Assembly: GCA_009837885.1 (NCBI GenBank) | Contig: VXSP01000036.1 | Coordinates: forward strand, 62,001 to 126,000 | Length of the DNA: 64,000 nt | Source: Holophagales bacterium | GTDB taxonomy: Bacteria; Acidobacteriota; Thermoanaerobaculia; Multivoradales; Multivoraceae | Direction: 5' to 3' | In this document: in pieces, positions 1-8,987 of the stretch | How the letters are laid out: each line of letters starts with the position of its first letter | How positions within the stretch are numbered: the stretch's first letter is position 1 | Position numbers and translations under genes: made by a program | Notes under the pieces: model-generated | Told to the model about the DNA's origin: nothing | Database searches by the model: none | What the model saw: only the letters and a program-made list of their open reading frames with translations

Positions 1-1
1 T

Positions 2-868
2 TTCGGCAAGCGGATCAACGAGATCAAGGCCTCGCTGCAGGTGGCATTCGAAGCGCGCCAGGAAGCTCTGAAGCGATCGGCGCACGACAACGACGACGAC
101 GACCGGCTCGATGTCACCCTGCCAGGCCGACGGCCCACTCTCGGCGGTTTGCACCCGTCGACCCTCGTCATGCGCCGCATCGAGCGCATCTTCGGCGACA
201 TGGGCTTCCAGACCTACCGCAGCCCGGACGTGGTGACCGACCAGTTGAACTTCGGCGACCTGAACATGCCGCCCGACCACCCCGCGCGCGACATGCAGGA
301 CACGTTCTACACGACGGATCCGAGCGTGGTGCTGCGCACCCACACCAGCGGCGGGCAGATCCTGGCGATGCAGGAGCAGTACCCGGCGCCGGTGCGCGTC
401 ATCCTGCCCGGCATGTGCTACCGCAACGAGCAGATCACGTCCCGAAGCGAGATCCAGTTCCACCAGATCGAGGGACTCGCGGTGGGTCCGGCGATCACGT
501 TCGCCGATCTCAAGGGCACCCTGACCGAGTTCGCCCGGCGGCTGTTCGGAGAGGGCCGCGGCGCTCGCTTCCGGGCCAGCTACTTCCCGTTCACCGAGCC
601 GAGCGCCGAGATGGACATCGCCTGCTTCCTCTGCGACGGCGAGGGCTGCCAGTTGTGCAAGGAAACCGGCTGGCTCGAGATCCTCGGCTGCGGCATGGTC
701 CACCCCACCGTGCTCTGGAACGGCGGCTACGACCCGGAAGAGTGGAGCGGCTTCGCCTTCGGCATGGGACCTGAGCGGATCGCCATGCTCCGGCACGGCA
801 TCCGCGACATCCGCTACTTCTGGTCGAACGATCTGCGCTTCCTGCGCCAGTTCCAGCGGTTCGTCTAG
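2..868 (+). CDS. pheS: Phenylalanyl-tRNA synthetase alpha subunit (5' partial)
   Basis: Catalytic alpha chain of the (alpha-beta)2 enzyme that charges tRNA-Phe in the cytoplasm. The reading frame is open to base 2, and the upstream residues FGKRINEIKASLQ are the usual end of the PheS N-terminal coiled-coil arm. The GTG at 41 is therefore not the start; the gene begins before the window. Class II motifs are visible: motif 2 around MCYRNEQITSRSEIQFHQIE, and a motif 3 region GMGPERIAMLRHGIRDIRYF close to the C-terminus. A CxxC-x4-CxxC cluster (CFLCDGEGCQLC) precedes GWLEILGCGMVHP and looks like a zinc knuckle found in some PheS proteins. pheT follows 58 bases downstream. The junction carries an imperfect duplication, annotated separately. 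Confidence 0.97.
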   Translation, partial: FGKRINEIKASLQVAFEARQEALKRSAHDNDDDDRLDVTLPGRRPTLGGLHPSTLVMRRIERIFGDMGFQTYRSPDVVTDQLNFGDLNMPPDHPARDMQDTFYTTDPSVVLRTHTSGGQILAMQEQYPAPVRVILPGMCYRNEQITSRSEIQFHQIEGLAVGPAITFADLKGTLTEFARRLFGEGRGARFRASYFPFTEPSAEMDIACFLCDGEGCQLCKETGWLEILGCGMVHPTVLWNGGYDPEEWSGFAFGMGPERIAMLRHGIRDIRYFWSNDLRFLRQFQRFV

Positions 869-942
869 TGCCCGTTTCCTCGTACAGCGAACTGCGCTTC
901 CTGCGCCGGTTCCCGGGCGTCGCCTAGTGCGCGTTCCACTCA
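830..942. repeat. Imperfect 59-bp-offset tandem duplication of the pheS end/pheT start
   Basis: The bases at 830-878 (pheS final codons, stop, then gcccgtttcc) recur at 889-937 with an offset of 59. Both copies contain CTGCGCTTCCTGCGCC, GTTCC and CTAGTGC in the same order; I count most positions identical over the first 45 bases. Copy 1 ends pheS with LRFLRQFQRFV-stop. Copy 2 would read LRFLRRFPGVA-stop in another frame and leads directly into the GTG start of pheT. It looks like a diverged local duplication that pushed the two genes apart. Confidence 0.7.
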
Positions 943-3473
943 ACTGGCTCGGCGATTACGTCGAGCTCGACGGTTCTCCCGACGACCTCGCCGAGCTGCT
1001 CACGAATGCCGGCCTCGAGGTCAAGGCGATCGAACGCTTCGGCGTCGACGGCGCCGAGCTGCCGTGGCCGGCGGACCTGGTCATGGCGGCGAAGGTCCTG
1101 CGCGTCGACCCGGTGCCGGACGCCGACCGCCTGGTGCTGGCGACCGTCGACTACGGCGCCGACTCCACCCGGCAGGTGATCACCGGAGCGCCCAACCTGT
1201 TTCCGTATCTCGGCGAGGACCTTGCCGATGCCGATCTGTGGGGCGCGCTGCTGCTCGCCGGGGCCAGCTACAGAAACCCCTACCGCGACTTGAAGATCAC
1301 GCGGCTCAAGCCGAAGAAGCTGCGCGGCATCACAAGCGACGCGATGCTCTGCTCGGCCGCGGAGCTCGGGCTCGGCGAAGACCACGAGGGGATCATCCTG
1401 TTCGAGCCGGCCGATGAACTGGCGGCGCTCAAACCCGGGCGGCCCCTGGCGGAGGTGCTGGGCGATGTCGTCCTCGACATCGACGTGATCCCCAACATCG
1501 CCCGCTGCGCCTCGATCCTGGGCGTCGCGCGCGAAGTGGCGGCGCTCGCGGAAGCGACGTTCCGGCCGCCGGCGGTCCCGCTCACGATGGACGGACCGCC
1601 GATCGCGGGCCGGGTCGAGATCGCCACCGAGAACCCTGAACTCAATCCGCGGTTCGTCGCCCTGCTGATCGAGGGCATCGAGCAGGGTGCATCGCCCTAC
1701 TGGATACAGCACCGCCTGCAGCTCGCCGGGCAACGGCCGATCAGCAACGTGGTCGACATCAGCAACTACGTGATGCTCGAGGTCGGCCAGCCGAACCACA
1801 CCTTCGACTACGACCTGCTGCGGCAGCGGGCCGACGGCTACGCGGACGGCGGCCCGGTGCGGATCGTCACGCGACTGGCCCACGAGGCTGAACGTCTGAC
1901 CACCCTCGACGGTGCCGAGCAGAAGCTGCGGACCAACCAGATCATGGTCACCGACCCGGCGGGCTCGCTCAGCGTCGGCGGCGTGATGGGAGGCCGGGAC
2001 AGCGAGATCGGTCCGGAAAGCCGGAACGTGTTGCTGGAGGCGGCCGCCTGGGAGCCGCGGAGTATCCGGCGAACGCAGCGCCAGCTCGGAGTCCACACCG
2101 AGGCCGGGTTCCGCTTCAGCCGCGGCGTCCATCCCAGCCAGGCCCTGCTCGGCGCCCGGCGGGCCGCGGAACTGCTCCGGCTGCACGCCGGCGGCACGAT
2201 CGCGGAAGGGATCGTCGATCACTATCCGCAACCGGCGACGAGCGTCACCGTCGACTTCGATCTCGGCTACCTGCGCCGCCTCAGCGGTCTCGATCTCGAC
2301 GCCGAAGAGACGGCGAGCCTGCTGCGACGCCTCCAGTTCGAGGTCGAGGTCCAGGACGGCTCTGCCAATCTGCATGTCACCGTTCCCGATCACCGCCTCG
2401 ACATCGAAGGCCAGCACGACCTGGTCGAAGAGGTCTGCCGCATCTACGGCTACGACCGCATCCCCTCGACCGTGCTCAGCGACGTGCTGCCGCCCCAGCG
2501 CGGCAACCGCGAGCAGTCCTTCGAGGACCGGGTCAAGGACACGTTCACCGACCTGGGACTGCAGGAGATCGTCAGCTACCGGCTGACGACGCCCGAAGCG
2601 GAAGCGAAACTGCAACTCGAAGATGCCGAGCCGCCGCCCTACGTCCGGCTCGCCAATCCCTCAACGCTCGACCGCGTCGTCATGCGACGCAGCCTGCTGG
2701 CGTCCGTCCTCGAGGCAGCGGCGTCGAACAGCCGCTTCACGGACCGGCTCGCCCTGTTCGAGGTCGGCCGCGCGTTCCCGGTCAACGAAGGCGATTCACT
2801 GCCCGAGGAGCAGGAGCGGGCCGCCGTCGTGCTGACCGGTCCGCGCCGGGCAGACCACTGGCAGGCGCCTGACGCCAGCGACGACTGCTTCGACTTCTTC
2901 GACGTCAAGGGCGTGATCGAGACGGTCCTGGACCGGCTCGGCCTGGCGGTCGAGTTCACGGCGCCGGTGGCGAACGCGACGCCACCGTCCTTCCGCCCAG
3001 GACGCTCCGCGGCGATCGAGATCGGTGCGGACGCGAAGCCCATCGGCTGGCTGGGTGAAGTCCATCCGGCGGTGACCGCGCGCTTCGATCTGGAGCCAGA
3101 CGACCGTCACCCCGTGCTTGCCGCCGAACTCGACCTCGACCGCATCCTCGAGCTTGTCCCCGATTCCCTACAGGTCGATCCCGTGCCCGTCTATCCGGAA
3201 GTGCGCGAGGACCTGGCCCTGATCGTGGAAGAGGCGACGCCGGCCGCGGCCGTCGAGGCCGCCCTCCTCGCCTCCGGCAAGCCCCTGCTCTCCGCCGTCG
3301 AACTGTTCGACGTGTTCCGGGGCGAGGCGATCGGCGAAGGCTCGAAGAGCCTTGCCTACCACCTCACCTTCCGGGCCCCGAACCGCACCCTCCGCGACCG
3401 CGATGTGAAGAAGCTCCGCCGGCGCATCCTGGGACAGGTCGAGAGGTCCGTCGGCGCGAAGCTCCGCGAGTAG
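927..3473 (+). CDS. pheT: Phenylalanyl-tRNA synthetase beta subunit
   Basis: The beta chain partners PheS and provides tRNA binding and editing. At 848 aa it has the usual bacterial length. It opens with MRVPLNWLGDYVEL, a typical PheT start, from a GTG codon. In order one can see an EMAP-like tRNA-binding region (about residues 40-155), the B3/4 editing domain (about 215-390, with NPRFVALLIEGI), the B5 domain (about 435-505, around VDFDLGYLRRLSGL), the catalytic-like core (about 510-700) and a C-terminal FDX-ACB domain (about 755-848, starting near YPEVREDLALIVEE). It lies just after pheS, as in most bacteria, so the two are probably cotranscribed. No Shine-Dalgarno sequence is clear. Confidence 0.97.
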   Translation: MRVPLNWLGDYVELDGSPDDLAELLTNAGLEVKAIERFGVDGAELPWPADLVMAAKVLRVDPVPDADRLVLATVDYGADSTRQVITGAPNLFPYLGEDLADADLWGALLLAGASYRNPYRDLKITRLKPKKLRGITSDAMLCSAAELGLGEDHEGIILFEPADELAALKPGRPLAEVLGDVVLDIDVIPNIARCASILGVAREVAALAEATFRPPAVPLTMDGPPIAGRVEIATENPELNPRFVALLIEGIEQGASPYWIQHRLQLAGQRPISNVVDISNYVMLEVGQPNHTFDYDLLRQRADGYADGGPVRIVTRLAHEAERLTTLDGAEQKLRTNQIMVTDPAGSLSVGGVMGGRDSEIGPESRNVLLEAAAWEPRSIRRTQRQLGVHTEAGFRFSRGVHPSQALLGARRAAELLRLHAGGTIAEGIVDHYPQPATSVTVDFDLGYLRRLSGLDLDAEETASLLRRLQFEVEVQDGSANLHVTVPDHRLDIEGQHDLVEEVCRIYGYDRIPSTVLSDVLPPQRGNREQSFEDRVKDTFTDLGLQEIVSYRLTTPEAEAKLQLEDAEPPPYVRLANPSTLDRVVMRRSLLASVLEAAASNSRFTDRLALFEVGRAFPVNEGDSLPEEQERAAVVLTGPRRADHWQAPDASDDCFDFFDVKGVIETVLDRLGLAVEFTAPVANATPPSFRPGRSAAIEIGADAKPIGWLGEVHPAVTARFDLEPDDRHPVLAAELDLDRILELVPDSLQVDPVPVYPEVREDLALIVEEATPAAAVEAALLASGKPLLSAVELFDVFRGEAIGEGSKSLAYHLTFRAPNRTLRDRDVKKLRRRILGQVERSVGAKLRE

Positions 3474-3525
3474 GCTCCAGGCCAGCCAAGACAACATCTA
3501 ACGTCCGACCGAATGAAGAAGCCGC

Positions 3526-3557
3526 ACACTGGGTGCGCCGGCGTCCTCGCCGGCTTT
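3526..3557. repeat. REP-like hairpin repeat, copy 1 (pheT/rsmE convergent gap)
   Basis: The core ACTGGGTGCGCC is followed by GCCGGCG (3537-3543), loop tcct, and CGCCGGC (3548-3554), then ttt. It matches the element at 5334-5362 almost base for base. It lies between the ends of two convergent genes, so it could act as a terminator. The same core occurs near other convergent ends in this window. Confidence 0.7.
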
Positions 3558-3601
3558 CCAGACGGCGTCCCGAGGCCACGATACGCACCGCAGCATCTGG
3601 C

Positions 3602-4327
3602 TCAGATCGCCAAACGCGACAGCAGGGCCACGACGGCGTGCTCGACCCGCAGCGCCCGCCGGCCGAGACTCACGACTGTGGCGCCGGCGTGTCCCCACGA
3701 GGCAAGCTCCTCGTCCAGTAGGCCGCCTTCGGGACCGACCAGCAGCGCCGTCGGGCCATCGACGCCCAGCGGACACGGCTCGTCACCGGCGGCATCGGCC
3801 ACCAGGACCTGCTCGTGGTCCTGAACCAGGCCGGGCAGCGCCTCGGTAAGGTCCCGCGGCCCTCCCAGGCACTCGATCTCCGGCAGCACCGTATCCCGCG
3901 CCTGCGCCAGACCCAGCATCAGGTGACGCCGGAGCGACTCCGGTCGCATCACCGAGCTCTGCCAGTAGCTCTTCTCCACTCGCGCCGTCTGGACGAGCAG
4001 GATCCGCTTGACGCCCATTGCCGCCGCTGCCTGCAGGATCCGGCCCACGAACTTGGGCCGCGGCAACGCCAGCACCAAAGTCACTCGCAGCGCCGGCGGC
4101 GGCTCCAGGTCGAGCGGACCCAACTCCAGCACGACGCACTCGCGGCTCAACTCGACGATCCGGCCGCGGCCAATGCCGCCGCCGAGGCGGCCCACTTCCA
4201 GCGTGTCGCCGACCTCCGCCCGCAGAACCTTGCGGACGTGCTTCAGGCGCTCCCCGGTCACGACCGCGCGCGCACCTGAGCCGGCCGTCCGATCGAAGTC
4301 CGCGTCCTCCAACAGAAGCAGGTTCAT
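3602..4327 (-). CDS. rsmE: 16S rRNA (uracil-1498-N3)-methyltransferase
   Basis: RsmE methylates N3 of U1498 in the small ribosomal subunit, using SAM and a SPOUT (knotted) fold. At 241 aa it has normal length. The N-terminal PUA-like region (about residues 1-75) includes GERLKHVRKVLRAEVGD. The SPOUT domain has LVLALPRPKFVGRILQAAAA, a region ending in LLVGPEGGLLDEE, and a C-terminal LGRRALRVEHAVVALLS that matches the LGxRILRxETA signature. His replaces the usual Thr in that last motif. It starts with ATG at 4327, divergent from the MaoC pair with 76 bases between. It converges with pheT. Confidence 0.93.
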   Translation of the reverse strand: MNLLLLEDADFDRTAGSGARAVVTGERLKHVRKVLRAEVGDTLEVGRLGGGIGRGRIVELSRECVVLELGPLDLEPPPALRVTLVLALPRPKFVGRILQAAAAMGVKRILLVQTARVEKSYWQSSVMRPESLRRHLMLGLAQARDTVLPEIECLGGPRDLTEALPGLVQDHEQVLVADAAGDEPCPLGVDGPTALLVGPEGGLLDEELASWGHAGATVVSLGRRALRVEHAVVALLSRLAI

Positions 4328-4403
4328 GCTGCTACAGTCACGCGCTCAAACCACGCACCAGATTGCGCTTCAGAGACCACTCGAAGAGGAGGACGGAACC
4401 GGA

Positions 4404-4895
4404 ATGGCAGCAAAGAAGTTCCCGGTCGAGGCAGGCCACATCATGATGTTCGCCCGCGCGGTCGGCGACCCGAACCCCATCTATCACGACGCCGAGGCGG
4501 CAGCGGACACGGAACCCGGCAAGACGATCGCGCCGCCCACCTTCTACCAGGCCTCGGCCCAGTTCGACCCCGACTACTTCCTGCGCCCCAAGATCGGCGA
4601 GCCGTGGTTCGGCTCCGGCAAGGAGCCGACCGGCGTGCCGCCCACGCGGACCGGCGGCGATGGCGGCACGGGGCTGCACGCCGAGCAGCGCTTCGAGTAC
4701 TTCCGGCACGTGAGCCCCGGCGAGACGCTGACCCTCAAGACCCGGCCCGGCAAGAGCTGGGAACGGCAGGGCAAGCGCGGCGGCAACCTGAAGTTCAGCG
4801 AGAACATCACCGAGTACTACGACGAATCCGGCGAACTCGTCGTGCGCGCCACCGGCGTCGGCGTCCGCACCGAGAAGGTCGTCGAGAGCGACTGA
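4404..4895 (+). CDS. MaoC-like dehydratase, N-terminal-type (HadA-like) subunit
   Basis: A hot-dog-fold protein of 163 aa of the MaoC_dehydrat_N type, probably the non-catalytic half of a (3R)-hydroxyacyl-CoA/ACP dehydratase. The open frame extends upstream into sequence complementary to rsmE. The ATG at 4404 is preferred because GAGGAGG lies about 11 bases before it and homologues begin near KKFPVEAGHIMMFARAVGD. The segment GDPNPIYHD marks the first hot-dog helix, but the catalytic Asp/His pair of the partner is not obvious. The next gene starts 10 bases after the stop and encodes the complementary catalytic half. This resembles the mycobacterial HadA-HadB arrangement. The substrate is unknown. 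Confidence 0.85.
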   Translation: MAAKKFPVEAGHIMMFARAVGDPNPIYHDAEAAADTEPGKTIAPPTFYQASAQFDPDYFLRPKIGEPWFGSGKEPTGVPPTRTGGDGGTGLHAEQRFEYFRHVSPGETLTLKTRPGKSWERQGKRGGNLKFSENITEYYDESGELVVRATGVGVRTEKVVESD

Positions 4896-4905
4896 GGAGA
4901 AGAAG

Positions 4906-5328
4906 ATGGCACTTCAGGCAAGCAAGGTCCAGGTCGGCGACACCTACACCCAGAAGCTCACCGACGACCTCTCCCGGACCCAGATCGTCCAGTACGCGGG
5001 CGCCTCGGGCGACTACAACCCGCTCCACTCCGACGAGATCTTCACCACCAAGGTAGCGAACTACCCGACCGTCTTCGCCCACGGCATGCTGACGATGGGC
5101 ATGACCGGCCGGATGGTGACCGACTTCGTCGGCGACGGCCGGCTGACCGCCTACGGTGTCCGCTTTACGCGGCAGGTCTGGCCGGGCGACGCGTTGACCG
5201 CGACGGCCAAGGTCGACGCTGTGCGCGACGAGGACGGCCAGAGCCTCGTCGACCTGTCGGTGACGACGGTGAACCAGGATGGGGATGTCGTCGTGATGGG
5301 CAAGGCGACCGCGAAGATCGATCCGTAG
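4906..5328 (+). CDS. MaoC-like dehydratase, catalytic (HadB-like) subunit
   Basis: A 140-aa single hot-dog R-specific hydratase. The motif YAGASGDYNPLHSDE carries the Asp and His that form the R-hydratase 2 active site (D-x4-H), and FAHGMLTMGMTGRM follows as in MaoC proteins. GAGGAGAAGAAG directly precedes the ATG. With the gene just upstream it probably forms a heterodimer that dehydrates (3R)-hydroxyacyl thioesters or hydrates the enoyl form. This could serve fatty-acid synthesis or acyl-CoA breakdown; the sequence does not say which. It converges with aroC, and a hairpin repeat fills the gap. Confidence 0.9.
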   Translation: MALQASKVQVGDTYTQKLTDDLSRTQIVQYAGASGDYNPLHSDEIFTTKVANYPTVFAHGMLTMGMTGRMVTDFVGDGRLTAYGVRFTRQVWPGDALTATAKVDAVRDEDGQSLVDLSVTTVNQDGDVVVMGKATAKIDP

Positions 5329-5333
5329 CCACA

Positions 5334-5391
5334 ACACTGGGTGCGCCGGCGTCCCCGCCGGCATCCGGGCGCGGCCGCGAAGCGGCCCGCG
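5334..5391. repeat. REP-like hairpin repeat, copy 2 (MaoC/aroC convergent gap)
   Basis: The core ACTGGGTGCGCC leads into GCCGGCG (5345-5351), loop tccc, and CGCCGGC (5356-5362). A second GC-rich inverted repeat (GCGGCCGC/GCGGCCCGC) follows up to the aroC stop. The first 29 bases differ from copy 1 by about one base. Position between two converging stops fits a bidirectional terminator. Confidence 0.7.
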
Positions 5392-6486
5392 CTAGTCCAA
5401 CATGCCCTGAACCGCGAGCTGGCGCAGGCCGTGGTCGGCCAGCACGAGCGCGATCATCGCCTCGCCCATCGGCACGAAGCGGGGCAGCAGACACGGGTCG
5501 TGACGGCCCCTGGTCGCGATCGTGGTCGGCTCGCCGGCCCGGGTCACCGTGTCCTGCGGCTGCGGCAGGCTGCTGGTCGGCTTGACGGCACAGCGCAGCA
5601 CGATCGGCTGACCTGACGAGATGCCGCCCAGCATCCCGCCGTGGCGGTTGCCGCGAGTGGCGACGCGCCCTTCCCGCATCTCGAACGGATCGTTGTTCTC
5701 GCTGCCGCGGGCGGTCGCCACACTGAAGCCGGCACCGTACTCGACGCCCAGCACCGCCGGCAGGCTGAACAGAGCCTTGCCCAGGTCCGCCTTCAGCTTG
5801 TCGAACACCGGTTCGCCCCAGCCCGGCGGCACGCCCGTAGCGACAAGCTCAGAGACACCGCCAACGGAGTCGCGCTCCGACCTCATCCGCTCGATCAATT
5901 CCGCCATCCGCGACGCGGCCTCCCGGTCCGGACAACGGACCGGGTTCGATTCGACCTGCTCAAGGGTCACCGCGGCCGGATCGTCGATCCGCCCCTCGAT
6001 GTCGCCGATGCTCTTCACGTAGCCGACGATCCCGACGCCCCAGCGCTCCCGCAGCAGCTTCTTCGCCACCGCCGCGGCCGCCACCCGCACCGAGGTCTCG
6101 CGGGCGCTCGAACGGCCGCCGCCCCGGTAGTCGCGGAAGCCGTACTTCGCGTCGAACGTGTAGTCGGCGTGGCCCGGTCGGTACTTCTCCCTGATCTCGC
6201 TGTAGTCCCTGGGCCGCTGGTCGCGGTTCTCGATCAGGAAGGCGATCGGCGTGCCGGTCGTCCTGCCCTCGAACACGCCGGACAGGATGCGGGCCTCGTC
6301 CGGCTCCATGCGCTGCGTGGTCAGCTTCGACTGCCCCGGCCGGCGACGGTCGAGGTCCGGCTGCAGGTCCGCCTCGGACAGTTCGAGGCCCGGCGGCACT
6401 CCGTCCAGGATGCCGACGTAGCCCGGCCCGTGGCTCTCGCCGGCCGTGGTCAACCGCAGCGCGGTTCCGAACGTGTTCCCAGCCAT
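5392..6486 (-). CDS. aroC: Chorismate synthase
   Basis: AroC catalyses the last shikimate-pathway step, EPSP to chorismate, with reduced FMN as cofactor, in the cytoplasm. The open frame runs to 6747, but the start is the ATG at 6486 because homologues begin at GNTFGTALRLTTAGESHGPG. That gives 364 aa, the family norm. Signatures seen are AGESHGPGYVGILDGVPPG near the N-terminus, RRRPGQSKLTTQRMEPDE, and RPGHADYTFDAKYGFRDYRG followed by GGRSSARET, plus a C-terminal TRGRHDPCLLPRFVPMGEAM. It diverges from deoC, with 58 bases between start codons. No other aro gene is nearby. Confidence 0.97.
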   Translation of the reverse strand: MAGNTFGTALRLTTAGESHGPGYVGILDGVPPGLELSEADLQPDLDRRRPGQSKLTTQRMEPDEARILSGVFEGRTTGTPIAFLIENRDQRPRDYSEIREKYRPGHADYTFDAKYGFRDYRGGGRSSARETSVRVAAAAVAKKLLRERWGVGIVGYVKSIGDIEGRIDDPAAVTLEQVESNPVRCPDREAASRMAELIERMRSERDSVGGVSELVATGVPPGWGEPVFDKLKADLGKALFSLPAVLGVEYGAGFSVATARGSENNDPFEMREGRVATRGNRHGGMLGGISSGQPIVLRCAVKPTSSLPQPQDTVTRAGEPTTIATRGRHDPCLLPRFVPMGEAMIALVLADHGLRQLAVQGMLD

Positions 6487-6544
6487 GACACGAGGACTCT
6501 GCCACAGCCCCGCCGCAGGCCGAACCGGCGTAGACTGACGGGTG

Positions 6545-7450
6545 ATGCAGAGTGCGACTGCCACCGCGTCGTTCGAGTCGCCGCCAATCGACGCCGTCGG
6601 CGTCGAGGAGCGGGTGGCGAGGCTCTGCTCGCGCTCGATCAAGAAGGACGCCAAGCTCCAGGCGCTCCACCTGACCCTCTCGATGATCGACCTGACGACG
6701 CTCGAGGGCGCCGACTCGGAGGGCAAGGTGCGGCAGCTCTGCGCCAAGGCGCTCCAGCTTCACGCGGCGTTGCCCGATCTGCCCCATGTGGCCGCGGTCT
6801 GCGTGTACCCGGCGCTGGTCGGCGTCGCCAAACGGGCGCTCGAGGGCAGCGGGATCAACGTCGCCTCGGTCGCCACCAGCTTTCCCGCCGGTCAGGCGCC
6901 GATCGAGATCAAGCTGCTGGAGGTGCGGAAGGCGGTCGAGGCCGGCGCCGACGAAGTGGACATGGTGATCTCGCGCGGCCGCTTCCTGGCCGGCGACTTC
7001 GCCTACACCGCGGACGAGATCGCCTCGGTGAAGGAGGCCTGCGGCGAAGCACACCTCAAGGTGATCCTCGAAACCGGAGAGCTCGGCACCCTCGACGCCG
7101 TGCGCCGCGCTTCGGACCTGGCGATGCGCTCCGGCGCCGACTTCATCAAGACCTCCACCGGCAAGATCAAGCCGGCCGCCACGATGCCCGTCGTGCTCGT
7201 CATGCTGGAGGCGATCCGCGACCACTACCTGCGCACCGGCGAGAAGATCGGCATGAAGCCGGCGGGCGGCATCTCGACCGCCAAGGACGCGATCCGGCAC
7301 CTGGTCATGGTGCGCGAGACGCTCGGTCAGGACTGGCTCGACCCGGACCTGTACCGGTTCGGCGCCAGTTCCCTAGCGAACGACGTTCTGCGGCAGATCG
7401 TCAAGCAGCGAAGCGGTATCTACCAGTCGTTCGACGACTTCTCCCTCTGA
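6545..7450 (+). CDS. deoC: Deoxyribose-phosphate aldolase
   Basis: DeoC splits 2-deoxyribose-5-phosphate to acetaldehyde and glyceraldehyde-3-phosphate through a Schiff base. The Schiff-base lysine lies in FIKTSTGK, the second lysine in GMKPAGGIST, and the acidic residue in EVDMVI. At about 301 aa it is longer than E. coli DeoC (259) because of an N-terminal extension of about 45 residues, as in many related long DeoC proteins. GTG at 6542 and ATG at 6545 are both possible. TAGACT at 6531-6536 lies 8 bases before the ATG and there is no ribosome-binding site, suggesting a leaderless mRNA. Two aldehyde dehydrogenase-family genes follow, so acetaldehyde is the likely shared metabolite. Confidence 0.94.
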   Translation: MQSATATASFESPPIDAVGVEERVARLCSRSIKKDAKLQALHLTLSMIDLTTLEGADSEGKVRQLCAKALQLHAALPDLPHVAAVCVYPALVGVAKRALEGSGINVASVATSFPAGQAPIEIKLLEVRKAVEAGADEVDMVISRGRFLAGDFAYTADEIASVKEACGEAHLKVILETGELGTLDAVRRASDLAMRSGADFIKTSTGKIKPAATMPVVLVMLEAIRDHYLRTGEKIGMKPAGGISTAKDAIRHLVMVRETLGQDWLDPDLYRFGASSLANDVLRQIVKQRSGIYQSFDDFSL

Positions 7451-7469
7451 GCGCGCGACTTCCAGAACC

Positions 7470-8987
7470 ATGACCGATTCCACTCCATCGACCGGACTCA
7501 CCGCTCCGAAGCTCCGCCTCGGCATCCGCGACGGTAGCGACGACGGCTGGGGCTACGCGCCAGCGCCGGAGTCGACCGACCACGTCGAACTGCGCGACCG
7601 CTACGGCCTGTTCATCGACGGGGAGTTCGTGGACGCAGGCGACGGCCGGACGTTCGAGACGGCGAACCCTGCCACCGAGGAGAAGATCGCGGACGTCGCC
7701 CTGGCCTCCGACGCCGACGTCGACGCCGCCGTGGCAGCCGCCCGGCGCGCCTACGAGGAGGTCTGGTCGAAGCTGGCGCCCAGGGAGCGCGGCAAGTACG
7801 TCTACCGGATCGCCCGCGTGCTCCAGGAACGGGGCCGGGAACTCGCGATCACCGAGTCGCTCGACGGCGGCAAGCCGATCCGCGAGTCGCGGGACGTCGA
7901 CATCCCGCTAGCTGCCGCGCACTTCTTCTACTACGCCGGCTGGGCCGACAAGCTGGACTACGCCTTCCCGGGCCGCGGCGCCAGGGCGCTCGGCGTCGCC
8001 GGCCAGGTCATCCCCTGGAACTTCCCGCTGCTGATGGCGGCCTGGAAGATCGCTCCGGCCATCGCGGCCGGCAACACGGTCGTGCTAAAGCCGGCGGAGA
8101 CCACGCCGCTCACCGCGCTCAAGCTGGCCGAGATCATCCAGGACGCGTGCGTGCCGCCAGGCGTCGTCAACATCGTCACCGGCGCCGGCGAGACGGGCGC
8201 AGCGGTCGTCCAGCACGAAGACGTCGACAAGGTCGCCTTCACCGGCTCCACCGAGGTCGGCAAGCTGATCCGGCGCGCCCTCGCCGGGAGCGGCAAGCAC
8301 TACACGCTGGAGCTCGGCGGCAAGGCGGCCAACCTGGTGTTCGAGGACGCCGCCGTCGACCAGGCGGTCGAGGGGATCGTCAACGGCATCTTCTTCAATC
8401 AGGGCCACGTCTGTTGCGCGGGCTCGCGCCTGCTGGTGCAGGAGTCCGTCGCCGACGAGGTGATCTCGAAGCTGAAAGACCGGATGGAGACCCTGATCGT
8501 CGGCGATCCCCTGGACAAGAACACGGACATCGGCGCGATCAACTCCCGCGCCCAGCTCGACAAGATCGAGGAGTACCTCGAGATCGGCGAAGAGGAAGGC
8601 GCCGAGCCCTTCCAGACCTCGTGCCCGGTGCCCGAACGCGGCTACTGGTGCCGGCCGACCCTGTTCCTGCACGCCGCCCAGTCGCACCGAGTGGTCCAGG
8701 AGGAGATCTTCGGCCCGGTGCTCGCGGTCCAGACGTTCCGCACGGTGGATGAGGGCATCGCGATGGCGAACAACACCCCCTACGGCCTCTCGGGCGGCGT
8801 CTGGAGCGACAAGGGCGCCAAGGCGTTCAGGGTCACCAGCCGCATCCGCGCCGGCGTGCTGTGGGCGAACACCTACAACAAGTTCGATCCGACCGCTCCG
8901 TTCGGCGGCTACAAGGAGAGCGGCATCGGCCGGGAGGGCGGGCTCGCCGGGCTCCACGCCTACCTGAGACCAGAGGCAGCGGCATGA
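7470..8987 (+). CDS. NAD(P)-dependent aldehyde dehydrogenase
   Basis: A full-length ALDH of 505 aa. It has the NAD-binding segment GQVIPWNFPLLMAAWKIAPA with KPAE just after, FTGSTEVGK, the ELGGK glutamate motif and the catalytic cysteine in FNQGHVCCAGSR (Cys315 by my count). EEIFGPVLAVQTF and PFGGYKESGIGREGG close the fold. It starts 19 bases after deoC and overlaps the next gene by 4 bases (ATGA), so it is part of one operon. The context suggests oxidation of the acetaldehyde made by DeoC to acetate, but substrate specificity is not readable from sequence. It might heterodimerise with its shortened neighbour. Confidence 0.92.
   Translation: MTDSTPSTGLTAPKLRLGIRDGSDDGWGYAPAPESTDHVELRDRYGLFIDGEFVDAGDGRTFETANPATEEKIADVALASDADVDAAVAAARRAYEEVWSKLAPRERGKYVYRIARVLQERGRELAITESLDGGKPIRESRDVDIPLAAAHFFYYAGWADKLDYAFPGRGARALGVAGQVIPWNFPLLMAAWKIAPAIAAGNTVVLKPAETTPLTALKLAEIIQDACVPPGVVNIVTGAGETGAAVVQHEDVDKVAFTGSTEVGKLIRRALAGSGKHYTLELGGKAANLVFEDAAVDQAVEGIVNGIFFNQGHVCCAGSRLLVQESVADEVISKLKDRMETLIVGDPLDKNTDIGAINSRAQLDKIEEYLEIGEEEGAEPFQTSCPVPERGYWCRPTLFLHAAQSHRVVQEEIFGPVLAVQTFRTVDEGIAMANNTPYGLSGGVWSDKGAKAFRVTSRIRAGVLWANTYNKFDPTAPFGGYKESGIGREGGLAGLHAYLRPEAAA

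Noticed and set aside
5641..7473. Long open frame of 610 codons on the plus strand across aroC and deoC
   Set aside because: It runs antisense through aroC and out of frame through deoC. It is an artefact of high GC third positions and has no recognisable domain.
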